DNA of 55,292 nt from Streptococcus mitis (GTDB taxonomy: Bacteria > Bacillota > Bacilli > Lactobacillales > Streptococcaceae): assembly GCF_000722695.1 (NCBI RefSeq), contig NZ_JPFU01000014.1, forward strand, positions 1 to 55,292. The letters run 5' to 3'. Positions 33,692 to 42,669 of this stretch are shown here, in pieces. The notes beneath the pieces were generated by a model that made no database searches, was not told the origin of the DNA, and saw only the letters and a program-made list of their open reading frames with translations. How positions within the stretch are numbered: the stretch's first letter is position 1; each line of letters begins with the position of its first letter. The position numbers and the translations under genes are program-made.

Positions 33692-34171
33692 TTAGACCAA
33701 TTTCAGTATAAAACTCGTTCCTTTTTCTGTTGCTCCATCTTCCACAAATCCAAGCGACTTGAAACACCTCCTAGAAGCATGATTGTAGGTATAGATTTCC
33801 TTGACTTTCAATTCTTTCCATCCTTTTACTCGAGCCAATTCAATCAAAGTACTTAGAATCTTTTTCCCAAGTCCTCGATGTTGGTAAGCGGAATTCCCAA
33901 TCACAATGGGGAGATTATCCTGAGATAGAGTAACATCCCCAATTGGAAACCATTCTCCCTTGTCCTTGACTTCAATCCAAAAAAGCTCACCATGCTGATC
34001 CAAATAGGAATACATAGCTTCCAAGGTCGCTGGACTGTAAGGTCTCTTCACACCATCTACGAGGTAAACCAAGTTCACATCCTGATACCAAGCAAAAGCT
34101 TCCTCACAATGATTGACCTTATAATAAGGAACAAGACGCAGTGCATTATCTATTTGTAGGGTCTGTTTCAT
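33692..34171 (-). CDS. GNAT-family N-acetyltransferase
   Basis: The product is 159 residues. IVIGNSAYQHRGLGKKILSTLIELA has the acetyl-CoA-binding motif (Q/RxxGxGK), and EIYTYNHASRRCFKSLGFVEDG fits the C-terminal fold (NxxSxxxFexLGF). It overlaps the upstream ParB-like gene by 26 bases, which suggests coupling. The substrate is unknown. Confidence 0.85.
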   Translation of the reverse strand: MKQTLQIDNALRLVPYYKVNHCEEAFAWYQDVNLVYLVDGVKRPYSPATLEAMYSYLDQHGELFWIEVKDKGEWFPIGDVTLSQDNLPIVIGNSAYQHRGLGKKILSTLIELARVKGWKELKVKEIYTYNHASRRCFKSLGFVEDGATEKGTSFILKLV

Positions 34172-34565
34172 CTGCTTTCCTTTTCAATAAGAGAGTTGCT
34201 GCTTGATTAAAACCCTCACACCAGTTATACCATTTTGCTTCATACTCATCTTGAGGTAAGATATGATTTTTTAAATCCAGAACAGAGTAAATCTTTCTTT
34301 CCTCACAAGCTTGCGCATAGAGATGATGTAGTTCATCACCGCCGTCTCTATCAAACTCAGCAGAAATCGTATCTTGACCTGTCAATAAAGCCTGATAAGC
34401 CCTGTGATGCCCATCTGTAATCAACAAGTAATCTCCGAAGGCAAGAATACTGATTGGATCAATATTGATTATTTCTGCCGACTGATAAAGTGTCTGGATA
34501 CCTTCTAGTTTCTTTTCTGATAAGTATAGTTGAGTTGGATGAAGATCTTTTATTTTGACTTTCAT
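34146..34565 (-). CDS. ParB/sulfiredoxin-fold protein
   Basis: The product is 139 residues. LHPTQLYLSEKKLEGI followed by ILAFGDYLLITDGHHRAYQALLTG is the ParB N-terminal pattern, in which DGHHR (often DGNHR) is the nucleotide-binding motif of ParB/Srx-like CTPase or kinase folds. There is no HTH, so it is not a chromosome partitioning ParB. It may be a small CTP- or ATP-using enzyme working with the overlapping acetyltransferase gene. AAGAAAG stands before the ATG. Confidence 0.75.
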   Translation of the reverse strand: MKVKIKDLHPTQLYLSEKKLEGIQTLYQSAEIINIDPISILAFGDYLLITDGHHRAYQALLTGQDTISAEFDRDGGDELHHLYAQACEERKIYSVLDLKNHILPQDEYEAKWYNWCEGFNQAATLLLKRKADETDPTNR

Positions 34566-34592
34566 TTCTTTCTCCTCAAGAGAATTTGATAT

Positions 34593-35243
34593 TCACCTCT
34601 GCTTGCCTTTAAATCGCCATTGGAAGCGTAGCTTGTCATAGAAGGGAAACTCTATAAACAGGACTCCCAAGCCCACACAGAGACTGGCAAGGACATCTGA
34701 TGGATAATGAACTCCCAGATAAACCCTTGATACCAGCACACTGACTAGGTAGAGGCCAAGAATAATTTGCACGACTTTTCTCCAGACTGGATCTTTAATT
34801 CGTTGACTGAGGACGACAATCAGAGAACCGACCATCAAGGTTACAGCCAGAGAATGGCCGCTTGGAAAAGAAAAACCCTTCTCCTCAACCAAGTGTAAAA
34901 TAGCTGGTCGCGGACGCTGGTAGATATTTTTAAAGGTCACGATTAAAAGACCTGCCAAAGCCAGATTTCCCAGCATAAAGAAACTTTCTATCTTCCATTT
35001 CTTACGATAAAAGATAAAAGCTGTAATGACAACCCAAGTGATAATCACTGGGATATCAATCAAGCGTGTAATGGCCCTGAAAAGAATAGTCAAGTAATCT
35101 GGTAAGTCTCCTCGAACGGCAGTCTGAATCGGTTGGTCAAAACCGACCAGCGTTTCAGGGTAAAATTTGACCATGTAGCCAAGAATAACGAAAAGTAAAA
35201 GGGCAAAACTGCCCTTCATTAAAAATGTTTGTTTATCTCTCAT
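34593..35243 (-). CDS. PAP2-family membrane phosphatase
   Basis: The product is 216 residues with about six membrane segments. The three PAP2 active-site motifs are present: KNIYQRPRP, SFPSGHS and SRVYLGVHYPSD. Such enzymes dephosphorylate lipid phosphates such as phosphatidylglycerol phosphate or undecaprenyl pyrophosphate outside the membrane. It overlaps the end of ribU by 11 bases and so is probably in the FMN-controlled transcript. Confidence 0.9.
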   Translation of the reverse strand: MRDKQTFLMKGSFALLLFVILGYMVKFYPETLVGFDQPIQTAVRGDLPDYLTILFRAITRLIDIPVIITWVVITAFIFYRKKWKIESFFMLGNLALAGLLIVTFKNIYQRPRPAILHLVEEKGFSFPSGHSLAVTLMVGSLIVVLSQRIKDPVWRKVVQIILGLYLVSVLVSRVYLGVHYPSDVLASLCVGLGVLFIEFPFYDKLRFQWRFKGKQR

Positions 35244-35796
35244 AATGTTTTAAGGTTGGTTTCAAGAGAACATACAACAACCAGAATGAAACGGAAAAGA
35301 TTACACCCTCAATCAAGTTAAAAGGCAACACCATAGTCATCAGGTAGTTGGAAAGTCCCAAGATTTTTCCAATATCAAAGTTAGCAAACTTAGCATACAA
35401 AGGAACAGCATAAACATAGTTGAGAACCAACATAGCCACGGTTAAACCAATAGTCCCAGCTAGAGAGCCTAGTAGGAAACGAAGGGTTGTCCGTTCCTTT
35501 TTCCAAATCAAAGCAAATACGATGACAAAAACTCCCAAAGCTACGATATTCATTGGTAAACCAATGTAAGTATTCACTCCCTGGCTGTTAAGAAGCAATT
35601 TCAAGAGTGAGCGAAGCAAGAGAACTCCTAGAGCAGCAGGCAAATCCATGACCACCAGACCCACAAGGACTGGCAAGATACTAAATTCGATCTTGAGGAA
35701 GGACGCCGCTGGCAAAAGCGGAAAGTCAAAGTACATCAGCACAAATGAGATGGCTGATAAAATTGCAATGGTCGAAAGTCGACGTGTGTTTGTCAT
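35233..35796 (-). CDS. ribU: riboflavin ECF transporter S component
   Basis: The start is the ATG at 35796 behind GGAGGAACC. The product is 187 residues with six membrane segments (FVLMYFDFPLLPAASFLKIEFSILP, GLVVMDLPAALGVLLLRSLLKLL, and further). This matches RibU, which binds riboflavin and works with the shared EcfAA'T module. The FMN riboswitch upstream supports the call. PAP2 follows in the same transcript. Confidence 0.92.
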   Translation of the reverse strand: MTNTRRLSTIAILSAISFVLMYFDFPLLPAASFLKIEFSILPVLVGLVVMDLPAALGVLLLRSLLKLLLNSQGVNTYIGLPMNIVALGVFVIVFALIWKKERTTLRFLLGSLAGTIGLTVAMLVLNYVYAVPLYAKFANFDIGKILGLSNYLMTMVLPFNLIEGVIFSVSFWLLYVLLKPTLKHYER

Positions 35797-35957
35797 AACA
35801 GGTTCCTCCAATTTTCTATAAAATCAGAAGAAGTTAGAAAGGATTCCTCTATCTATTCTCACTTTTTATATCCCAAAAGTTCCCTCTCACTCTATTAAAA
35901 CAAAGCAAGCGGTTACAGTTTGGCTATAAATCCATCAGAACAGACAAAGCTATTCTT

Positions 35958-36190
35958 TCGTCTTCTCCCATCCAGACTATACTGTCGGTTGTGGAATCTC
36001 ACCACATCAGCTTGCGCTCGCGGACTTCTTTAAAGAGAAGGAAATAGAGATTTTTCTTTTAGACTAGGCGACAAGCTGTAGGCATAACTTCTGGTTAGGC
36101 AAAGCTTGTCAACAAAGTATAAAAGGAAAAGATCATTTCCTAGTTAAAGTCACCGCCGGTCGGGAATCACACCCTGCCCTGAAGACTCTT
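35958..36190 (-). ncRNA. FMN riboswitch (RFN element)
   Basis: On the minus strand CTTCAGGGCAGGGTGTGATT then CCCGACCGGCGGTGACTTT opens the element, and the closing strand TGGGAGAAGA ends it near 35960. These are the conserved RFN sequences. FMN binding would turn off ribU. A TATGAT -10 box lies just upstream at 36193-36198, with TTGCGC 17 bases before it inside the trmL terminator. Confidence 0.95.
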
Positions 36191-36207
36191 TTATCATAAC
36201 AAAAAAC

Positions 36208-36223
36208 GCTTGCAAGCGCAAGC
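36208..36223 (-). terminator. trmL terminator
   Basis: GCTTGC, GCTT, GCAAGC then GTTTTTTG on the minus strand, about 20 bases past the trmL stop. Its DNA also overlaps the likely -35 region of the ribU promoter. Confidence 0.8.
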
Positions 36224-36243
36224 ATTTTGTTCATTTTCATTTT

Positions 36244-36747
36244 TTATTTCAATTTATCCACTTCATAGGTATGAACGAGCTCAAGACCTGCAAACTTCTG
36301 CTGGCGAAGAGCCTCATAGACAATCATGCAGACAGTATTAGACACATTGAGACTGCGGACATGTTCATCATTCATGGGAATACGGAGAACTTTCTCAGGA
36401 TGTTTTCGCATAAAGTCCTCAGGCAAGCCCTTGTCTTCACGTCCAAAGAGAAAATAATAGTCTTCGTCAGTCGATAAATTCACCTCAGAATACACTTTCT
36501 CAGCAAATTTAGAAATCAGATAGAGTTTGCCCTTCATCTGAGACATGAAATCTTCTAAACTGTCATAAAAATAAATCTCTAACTTATCCCAATAATCCAA
36601 CCCAGCCCGCTTCATCTTACGGTCATCAATAGGAAAACCCATAGGCTTGATGATGTGGAGGGGAGAATTGGTCGCAGCGCAAGTACGCGCGATATTGCCT
36701 GTATTTTGTGGAATTTGTGGTTCAAATAATACAATGTGATTTGTCAT
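36244..36747 (-). CDS. trmL: tRNA (cytidine/uridine-34 2'-O)-methyltransferase
   Basis: I start it at the ATG at 36747, with GAAAGGAAGC upstream, giving 167 residues beginning [21 protein letters not shown]. This is the TrmL/YibK family start. [14 protein letters not shown] and [29 protein letters not shown] are the SPOUT knot motifs that bind SAM. It methylates the wobble position of tRNA-Leu. A promoter and a terminator-bearing leader lie upstream (36781-36906). Confidence 0.95.
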   Translation of the reverse strand: MTNHIVLFEPQIPQNTGNIARTCAATNSPLHIIKPMGFPIDDRKMKRAGLDYWDKLEIYFYDSLEDFMSQMKGKLYLISKFAEKVYSEVNLSTDEDYYFLFGREDKGLPEDFMRKHPEKVLRIPMNDEHVRSLNVSNTVCMIVYEALRQQKFAGLELVHTYEVDKLK

Positions 36748-36780
36748 GACTTGCTTCCTTTCACCATTGCAAAAAAATAG

Positions 36781-36906
36781 CCACACTGCCCGGAGTCAAG
36801 CTCAGCAAACAGCGTGGTTAAGGCATCGTTAACTTACCTCACAACAGGTTTGAAGTAAATCAGCGAAACTACTTTCTTAGTATAACACTTTCAGAATCAT
36901 TGTCAA
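36781..36906 (-). promoter_or_regulatory. trmL promoter and leader with internal terminator
   Basis: TTGACA (36901-36906) and TATACT (36879-36884) are 16 bases apart. About 90 bases on, CCACGCTG pairs with CAGTGTGG (36781-36817, one GU pair) and is followed by CTATTTTTTT, an intrinsic terminator directly before the trmL ribosome site. The leader may therefore be an attenuator or a separate small RNA. Upstream of the terminator a weak stem around GGTAAGTTAACG...CCTTAACC is visible. Confidence 0.65.
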
Positions 36907-36939
36907 TAGAAACGACTTGATTTTTTCAATTTTTTCAAG

Positions 36940-37770
36940 CTATTTCCAAGGGTTGTAAAATCGTCCCTGATTCTGCAAGATAAGTAGTAAACTAGCTACT
37001 AAAAAAGCAGCTGCCAAAAGCAAGGTAAGATAGTCTCCTTTTTTCAAGGCCTGATAACTATACCAAGTGCGTTTTTTCTCTTTCCCAAAGCGTCGAAGCT
37101 CCATGGCGGTCGCGATGGTATCAATGCGTTCTAGCGAGCTAAAAATCAAGGGAGTAATAATGAGCAGATTGCCTTTGATTCGTTGCATAAGAGAAGCTTT
37201 CTTGGATAATTCCATCCCACGCGCCTCCTGAGACATCTTGATAGTAAAGAATTCTTCCTGCAAATCTGGAATATAGCGCAAGGTCAGGCTGACTGAATAG
37301 GCAATCTTGTAAGGCACACCGATTTGATATAAACTGGAAGCAAACTGACTAGGATGAGTTGTCATCAAAAAGATAATAGCCAGAGGAATGGTGCAAAGGT
37401 ACTTAATAGCCAAATTTAGCAGATAAAAGAGCTCTTGACTGGTCAGAGTGTAGGCACCGATTCCCTGCCAAATCACACTTCTCTCTCCGTAAAGTTCAAC
37501 CCCATACTCAGGAGAAAAGAGATAGACCATCAAGACGTTTAAAACGGCAAATACTGTCGCAAAAACGGCTACAAAGGAAACATCTTTAAAGCGGAGCTCT
37601 GACAAATAGAGGAGAAAGACCGAAAAGATGGCAATCAGAACAAGCAGTCTGGTATCATAGCTAATCATGGCAGCCAGTGACACGAGAATAAAAAAGAGAA
37701 GTTTACCAGCTCCTGACAAACGATGAATCACAGTATCTCTATGCTGGTAACCGATTAATTTAGCTTGCAT
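36940..37770 (-). CDS. ecfT: ECF transporter T component
   Basis: The product is 276 residues with about six membrane segments. [19 protein letters not shown] contains the A-R-G motif of the coupling helix that grips the ATPases; the second coupling motif is [16 protein letters not shown] components link S components to the ATPases. It overlaps the end of the EcfA gene by 16 bases. Confidence 0.92.
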   Translation of the reverse strand: MQAKLIGYQHRDTVIHRLSGAGKLLFFILVSLAAMISYDTRLLVLIAIFSVFLLYLSELRFKDVSFVAVFATVFAVLNVLMVYLFSPEYGVELYGERSVIWQGIGAYTLTSQELFYLLNLAIKYLCTIPLAIIFLMTTHPSQFASSLYQIGVPYKIAYSVSLTLRYIPDLQEEFFTIKMSQEARGMELSKKASLMQRIKGNLLIITPLIFSSLERIDTIATAMELRRFGKEKKRTWYSYQALKKGDYLTLLLAAAFLVASLLLILQNQGRFYNPWK

Positions 37771-39437
37771 CCTTCTCTCCTTTCTTTGTAAAATGCCGTT
37801 AAAGCAAGTGGGTCTACATCTAGTTTCTTGGCCAAGTTGAAGATCGAAGTTTCTTTTAGATTGGCTTTTACTAACAGCTCAGGATTGCTCAAAAGACTAG
37901 CTGGATCAGTATCGGCAATCAATTCCCCATCCACCATGACAAGAGCTCGGTCTGAATAATCCAGCATCAATTGCATATCATGGGTAATCATGACAATGGT
38001 ATGACCTTTTTGATGCAATTCTTCGAGAAATTCCATAATCTCAGTATAGTTCTTCTGGTCTTGACCCGCTGTTGGTTCATCTAAGAGGATAATTTCAGCT
38101 CCTAATACCAAAATCGATGCAATAGTGACACGTTTTTTCTGTCCAAACGAAAGGGCAGAAATGGGCCAATTACGGAATTCATAGAGACCACAGATTTTCA
38201 AAGTTTCATAGACTCTCATTTCAATTTCCTGCTCGTCTACACCTCGCAAACGTAGTCCCAGAGCCACCTCATCAAAAATCATATTGGTTGAAATCATTTG
38301 ATTGGGATTTTGCAGCACATAGCCTACTCGTTCCGCCCGCTCTGCAACAGAATCTCCTTTTATATCCTGTCCTTCCCAAAGGTAAGAACCTTCCGTCTGG
38401 ATAAAGCTACTTAAAGCCTTGGCTAGAGTTGACTTCCCTGCTCCATTTTTCCCAACAATGGCAATCTTTTCACCCTTTTTAATATCCAAATGTAGGGATT
38501 TTAAAATCAGTCTATCATCATAAGAAAAAGACACATCCTCTAGTCTAAAGAGTGACTGCAAAGCTGGAGCTTCTTTTGCCAGTTCAGTCTGTAACTGAAC
38601 CTGCCCTTTCGAGATAGACAAGTTATCCAGATTTGCTAACTGTTCTTCCTTGGCTAAATCCACACCCAATTGACGGAGAGTGGTAAGATAAAGAGGTTCT
38701 CGGATTCCATTTTGGGTCAATAAATCAGTCGCCAGTAGCTGGTCAGGGCTCCCATTAAAGAGGATACGACCATCGTTTATCAAGACAATCCGATCGACAG
38801 GTCGATGCAGAACATCCTCCAAACGGTGCTCAATAATAAGGGTCGTCGTCCCCTCTTCCTTATGAATCTGGTCAATCAATTCGATAATATCCTGACCTGA
38901 CTTGGGATCCAGATTGGCGAGTGGCTCATCAAACAAGAGAATCGGACTCTCATCAATCAAAACACCAGCTAGACTAACTCGCTGCTTTTGTCCACCTGAC
39001 AAATCCTGAGGGCGCTGATTCAGTAAAGAAAGAAGGTCCAACTTTTCAGCCCATTTATGAACACGACCTTTCATCTCTTCTAGAGCTGTCACATCATTTT
39101 CCAGAGCAAAAGCCAAATCCTCTGCCACAGACAGGCCGATAAACTGCCCATCTGTATCCTGCAAAACTGTGCTGACCAGATGAGATTTGTCATAGATACT
39201 CATATCAAAGGCTACTTGGCCCTTGATCAAAAATTCTCCAGACGTCTGCCCCTTGTAAATATTGGGAATAATCCCATTCAAACACTGACCCAAGGTAGAC
39301 TTGCCTGACCCAGATGGTCCAACAATTAAGACTTTCTCTCCCTTGTAAATGGTCAAGTCCACCCCTTGCAAGGTCGGTTCTTGTTGCGTTTCATACTGGA
39401 AAGAGAAATCCTTCCACTCAATTATAGCTTCTTTCAT
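37755..39437 (-). CDS. ECF transporter fused double ATPase (A-A')
   Basis: The product is 560 residues with two ABC domains in tandem. The first has Walker [10 protein letters not shown] at 40-48 and signature LSGGQKQR. The second has GKNGAGKST and a variant signature LSFGQKKR. Both have Walker B ([24 protein letters not shown]). Each energy-coupling pair is thus on one chain, as in YkoD-type modules, unlike the separate EcfA1/EcfA2 of the main shared module. It works with the T component that overlaps its 3' end. Confidence 0.92.
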   Translation of the reverse strand: MKEAIIEWKDFSFQYETQQEPTLQGVDLTIYKGEKVLIVGPSGSGKSTLGQCLNGIIPNIYKGQTSGEFLIKGQVAFDMSIYDKSHLVSTVLQDTDGQFIGLSVAEDLAFALENDVTALEEMKGRVHKWAEKLDLLSLLNQRPQDLSGGQKQRVSLAGVLIDESPILLFDEPLANLDPKSGQDIIELIDQIHKEEGTTTLIIEHRLEDVLHRPVDRIVLINDGRILFNGSPDQLLATDLLTQNGIREPLYLTTLRQLGVDLAKEEQLANLDNLSISKGQVQLQTELAKEAPALQSLFRLEDVSFSYDDRLILKSLHLDIKKGEKIAIVGKNGAGKSTLAKALSSFIQTEGSYLWEGQDIKGDSVAERAERVGYVLQNPNQMISTNMIFDEVALGLRLRGVDEQEIEMRVYETLKICGLYEFRNWPISALSFGQKKRVTIASILVLGAEIILLDEPTAGQDQKNYTEIMEFLEELHQKGHTIVMITHDMQLMLDYSDRALVMVDGELIADTDPASLLSNPELLVKANLKETSIFNLAKKLDVDPLALTAFYKERREGCKLN

Positions 39438-39461
39438 CTTACTCTCTTCATTCGCTTCTTC

Positions 39462-39573
39462 TACTCAATGAAAATCAAAGAGCAAACCAGGAAGCTAGCC
39501 GTAGGTTGCTCAAAACACTGTTTTGAGGTTGCAGATAGAGCTGACGCGGTTTGAAGAGATTTTCGCAGAGTAT
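39462..39573. repeat. BOX element inside the ECF region
   Basis: tactcaatgaaaatcaaagagcaaacc at one side and gaagagattttcgcagagtatt at the other, with a short middle part ctcaaaacactgttttgag. It lies between the S-component terminator and the ATPase gene. Confidence 0.85.
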
Positions 39574-39688
39574 TAGACTTCTATTTTATCATAAATTAAC
39601 CCCTTCTTGCAGACTCTTCTCTTAAAAACTTAGCGCTCCAAAGATTCCTATCCTAGCTAGCTTGCCTGACTAATCTATAAACATCGAA

Positions 39689-39710
39689 AAAGACTGGTTG
39701 CCCAGCCTTT
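39689..39710 (-). terminator. terminator after the S-component gene
   Basis: AAAGGCTGG, GCAA, CCAGTCTTT on the minus strand then TTCG. It separates the SAM-hydrolase/S-component pair from the ATPase/T-component pair, so the two halves may be transcribed apart. Confidence 0.65.
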
Positions 39711-39719
39711 TCCCTCATG

Positions 39720-40265
39720 TTAATCCTTTTTCAAACTTCCTGAACGAGTCTGCGTACGTGAATAAGCTATCAAAAGAAGAGTTCCTGCGATAGCAATAGT
39801 CACCGCGTTTGCAATACCTGCAACAATCCCTTGGGCAAATACTTTTTCTGCCGCTTCTTGATAAATCACAACATCTCCAAGTGGTGCCAAAACACCCCAA
39901 ACAAGAGCATTTGCAACAATCTGAATGAGGTTAAAGAAGACAATATCCTTTAACTCAAAAACGCCTTGTGTTACTCGAATATATTTTCTAAAGAGTCCTA
40001 CAGCTAGACCAAAGAGACCGCTAGCAATAATCCAAGTCCACCAAAGACCGTAGCCAGCAAGAGAGTCCTTCACTGCATGCCCAATTAAACCAACAAGTAA
40101 TCCCACTAGAGGGCCAAAAATGATAGACAAGAGGCTCTGTACCGCATACTGAAGCTGAATGCTTGTATTTGGAACAGGCGTCGGAATGCTGATCATCCCG
40201 ATGACAACAAAGAGCGCAGCTCCAACACCGATAGCAACAACTTGTTTAATTGATTGATTTTTCAT
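39720..40265 (-). CDS. ECF transporter S component, UPF0397 family
   Basis: The product is 181 residues with five or six membrane segments. [20 protein letters not shown] then [20 protein letters not shown] and [18 protein letters not shown] are typical of UPF0397 S components. Databases often label them riboflavin-type by homology, but here the neighbour is a SAM hydrolase and a separate ribU exists, so the true ligand is open. AGGAGAATA precedes the ATG. It lies 15 bases after the SAM hydrolase gene. Confidence 0.85.
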   Translation of the reverse strand: MKNQSIKQVVAIGVGAALFVVIGMISIPTPVPNTSIQLQYAVQSLLSIIFGPLVGLLVGLIGHAVKDSLAGYGLWWTWIIASGLFGLAVGLFRKYIRVTQGVFELKDIVFFNLIQIVANALVWGVLAPLGDVVIYQEAAEKVFAQGIVAGIANAVTIAIAGTLLLIAYSRTQTRSGSLKKD

Positions 40266-40280
40266 CTATATTCTCCTATT

Positions 40281-41129
40281 TTATCCTTCTATTTTCTTTA
40301 TTTCAATGGTCCAAGATGAACCGACACCCACATTATAGGCCTTGGCAAAAGAACCTTGGTTGATAGCCAGACCTAAACGATAGAGAGAGTTGATGTAAAG
40401 GATGGGTTGCCCAATTCTCACATCTGCAAATGATTTACCATAAACAACCTGATTTTGATAGACCAGCATATCAGCATGATAGATGGTCACTTCAAAACGA
40501 TCACCGAATTCTGGTTCCAGCTTGTAAAATTCTTCTCGTGTGATAGAGGTCCAAAGCGAACCAAAACGCACATCCAGAATATCAATGGCTCCCTTCACCA
40601 AATGGTCTTCAATGATGGTCTCTACGACTGGAAGCTCCACAATCTGATCCACACTGAGCTCAGGCCCTACTTCCTCAAAAGTAATGTGACCGCTAGCCAG
40701 TTTAGCACCAGTATAGGCATAAACATCACGGCCGTGGAAGGTATAAGAATGCTCTGTATTTTGACGTCTATTGGCTACTTCAGAAATTTCACGAATAGCT
40801 ACAACGCCAACGTGTTTCTTGATAAAGGAAAGAGTTCCATTGTCTGGCGTGACAATGTATTGATTTTTTGCAGTCTTAGCAACTACACTCTTACGTTTCG
40901 AGCCGACACCTGGATCGACTACCGATACAAATGTCGTTCCCTCAGGCCAGTAATCCACCGTCTGAAAGAGACGATAGCTCCCCTCAAAAATATTATAAGG
41001 CGTGATATCGTGCGTTAAGTGATGGATTTTCAAGGTTGGAGACTCTTCTAAAGCCACTCCAATCATAGCCGATACCGCACCATCAACCAGACCAAAGTCT
41101 GATTGTAATACCAGTAAATTATTATTCAT
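40281..41129 (-). CDS. SAM hydrolase / SAM hydroxide adenosyltransferase (DUF62)
   Basis: I start at the ATG at 41129 because AAGGAGAC lies just before it. The product is 282 residues. LQSDFGLVDGAVSAMIGV, THDITPYNIFEGSYRL, VVDPGVGSKRKSVV, VTPDNGTLSF and FHGRDVYAYTGAKLASG are DUF62 hallmarks, with the D-G-x-x motif Asp residues in place. The family splits S-adenosylmethionine to adenosine and methionine using water. It is coupled to an ECF S component, which suggests uptake or salvage of an adenosine- or methionine-related compound. Confidence 0.93.
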   Translation of the reverse strand: MNNNLLVLQSDFGLVDGAVSAMIGVALEESPTLKIHHLTHDITPYNIFEGSYRLFQTVDYWPEGTTFVSVVDPGVGSKRKSVVAKTAKNQYIVTPDNGTLSFIKKHVGVVAIREISEVANRRQNTEHSYTFHGRDVYAYTGAKLASGHITFEEVGPELSVDQIVELPVVETIIEDHLVKGAIDILDVRFGSLWTSITREEFYKLEPEFGDRFEVTIYHADMLVYQNQVVYGKSFADVRIGQPILYINSLYRLGLAINQGSFAKAYNVGVGSSWTIEIKKIEG

Positions 41130-41316
41130 TTTGTCTCCTTGTATACCCTTTATCATACCATATTTCAGAGGAAGTCGCTAATAGCTATTTCAATTGGTTG
41201 GGGTATAGTTTTACCTTATAACAAAATTCCATTAAAAGCTCTTGTTATTAGCTAGTAGGTGCATTTTTTCTTGAAAAAAGGTATGATAGTTACATCATGA
41301 AAAAGTAGGTTTTATT

Positions 41317-42666
41317 ATGAAAATTATCCTTGTCGGAGGGGGAAAAGTTGGTTCTGCCCTCTGTCGCTCCTTGGTTGCAGAAAAGCACGATGTTTTGCTG
41401 ATTGAGCAAGACGAAGCCGTCCTCAATCATATTGTCAATCGCTTTGATATCATGGGTATCCTTGGTAACGGGGCTGATTTTACCATCCTTGAGCAAGCCA
41501 GTGTCCAAGATTGTGATATCTTTATCGCCCTAACTGAGTACGACGAAGTCAACATGATTGCAGCCGTTCTAGCTAAGAAAATGGGGGCTAAAGAAACCAT
41601 CGTTCGAGTGCGAAATCCTGAATACTCTAACTCTTATTTCAAAGAAAAGAATATTCTCGGTTTTTCTCTTATCGTTAACCCTGAGCTCTTGGCTGCCCGC
41701 GCTATTGCCAATATCATTGACTTCCCCAACGCCCTATCTGTCGAACGTTTCTTTGGTGGAAGAGTTAGCCTCATGGAATTTGTCGTCAAGTCCACTAGTG
41801 GTCTTTGCCAAATGCCCATTTCTGATTTTCGGAAAAAATTTGGCAATGTTATTGTCTGTGCGATAGAGAGGGATCATCAAATTATCATCCCAAGTGGCGA
41901 CATGACGGTACAGAATAAAGATAGAATCTTTGTCACTGGTAACCGTGTTGATATGATGCTCTTCCATAATTATTTCAAATCTCGCGCCGTGAAGAGCCTT
42001 CTCATCGTCGGTGCAGGTAGAATTGCCTATTATCTACTAGGTATCCTCAAAGATAGTCGTATCGATACTAAGGTCATTGAAATCAATCCCGAAATCGCCA
42101 GCTTCTTTAGCGAGAAATTTCCAAATCTCTATATTGTCCAAGGAGATGGTACTGCAAAAGATATCCTGCTGGAAGAAAGTGCTCAAAACTATGATGCCGT
42201 TGCGACTCTAACAGGTGTCGATGAGGAAAATCTGATTACCTCTATGTTCCTTGACAGCGTAGGTGTACAAAAAAATATCACCAAGGTCAATCGTACCAGT
42301 CTCCTCGAGATTATCCACGCACCTGATTTTTCAAGTATCATCACTCCTAAAAGCATTGCTGTAGATACGATTATGCACTTTATTCGTGGTCGGGTTAATG
42401 CCCAGTATTCAGACCTTCAAGCCATGCACCATCTAGCCAATGGCCAAATCGAAACCCTACAATTCCATATCAAGGAAGCCAATAAAATGACTGCCAAACC
42501 TCTTTCTCAACTGAAATTGAAAAAAGGGGTTCTTATTGCAGCTATCATTCGAAAAGGCAAGACTATTTTCCCTACTGGAGAGGAGATGCTGGAAGTTGGA
42601 GATAAGCTCCTAGTAACGACCCTATTGCCAAACATCACTAAGATTTATGACTTAATCGCGAGGTAA
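41317..42666 (+). CDS. trkA: Trk potassium uptake regulatory protein TrkA
   Basis: The product is 449 residues, with two RCK units in tandem. The first starts MKIILVGGGKVGSALCRSL with the NAD-binding glycines; the second has LLIVGAGRIAYYLLGIL. Each is followed by a TrkA-C domain (about 140-215 and 370-449). This peripheral protein gates TrkH by nucleotide binding. A TATGAT box lies at 41281-41286. trkH follows after three bases. Confidence 0.93.
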   Translation: MKIILVGGGKVGSALCRSLVAEKHDVLLIEQDEAVLNHIVNRFDIMGILGNGADFTILEQASVQDCDIFIALTEYDEVNMIAAVLAKKMGAKETIVRVRNPEYSNSYFKEKNILGFSLIVNPELLAARAIANIIDFPNALSVERFFGGRVSLMEFVVKSTSGLCQMPISDFRKKFGNVIVCAIERDHQIIIPSGDMTVQNKDRIFVTGNRVDMMLFHNYFKSRAVKSLLIVGAGRIAYYLLGILKDSRIDTKVIEINPEIASFFSEKFPNLYIVQGDGTAKDILLEESAQNYDAVATLTGVDEENLITSMFLDSVGVQKNITKVNRTSLLEIIHAPDFSSIITPKSIAVDTIMHFIRGRVNAQYSDLQAMHHLANGQIETLQFHIKEANKMTAKPLSQLKLKKGVLIAAIIRKGKTIFPTGEEMLEVGDKLLVTTLLPNITKIYDLIAR

Positions 42667-42669
42667 GAG

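Noticed and set aside
40455..41018. A 187-codon plus-strand frame opposite the SAM hydrolase gene
   Set aside because: It is the complement of a clear DUF62 gene, has no ribosome site and no recognisable protein features.
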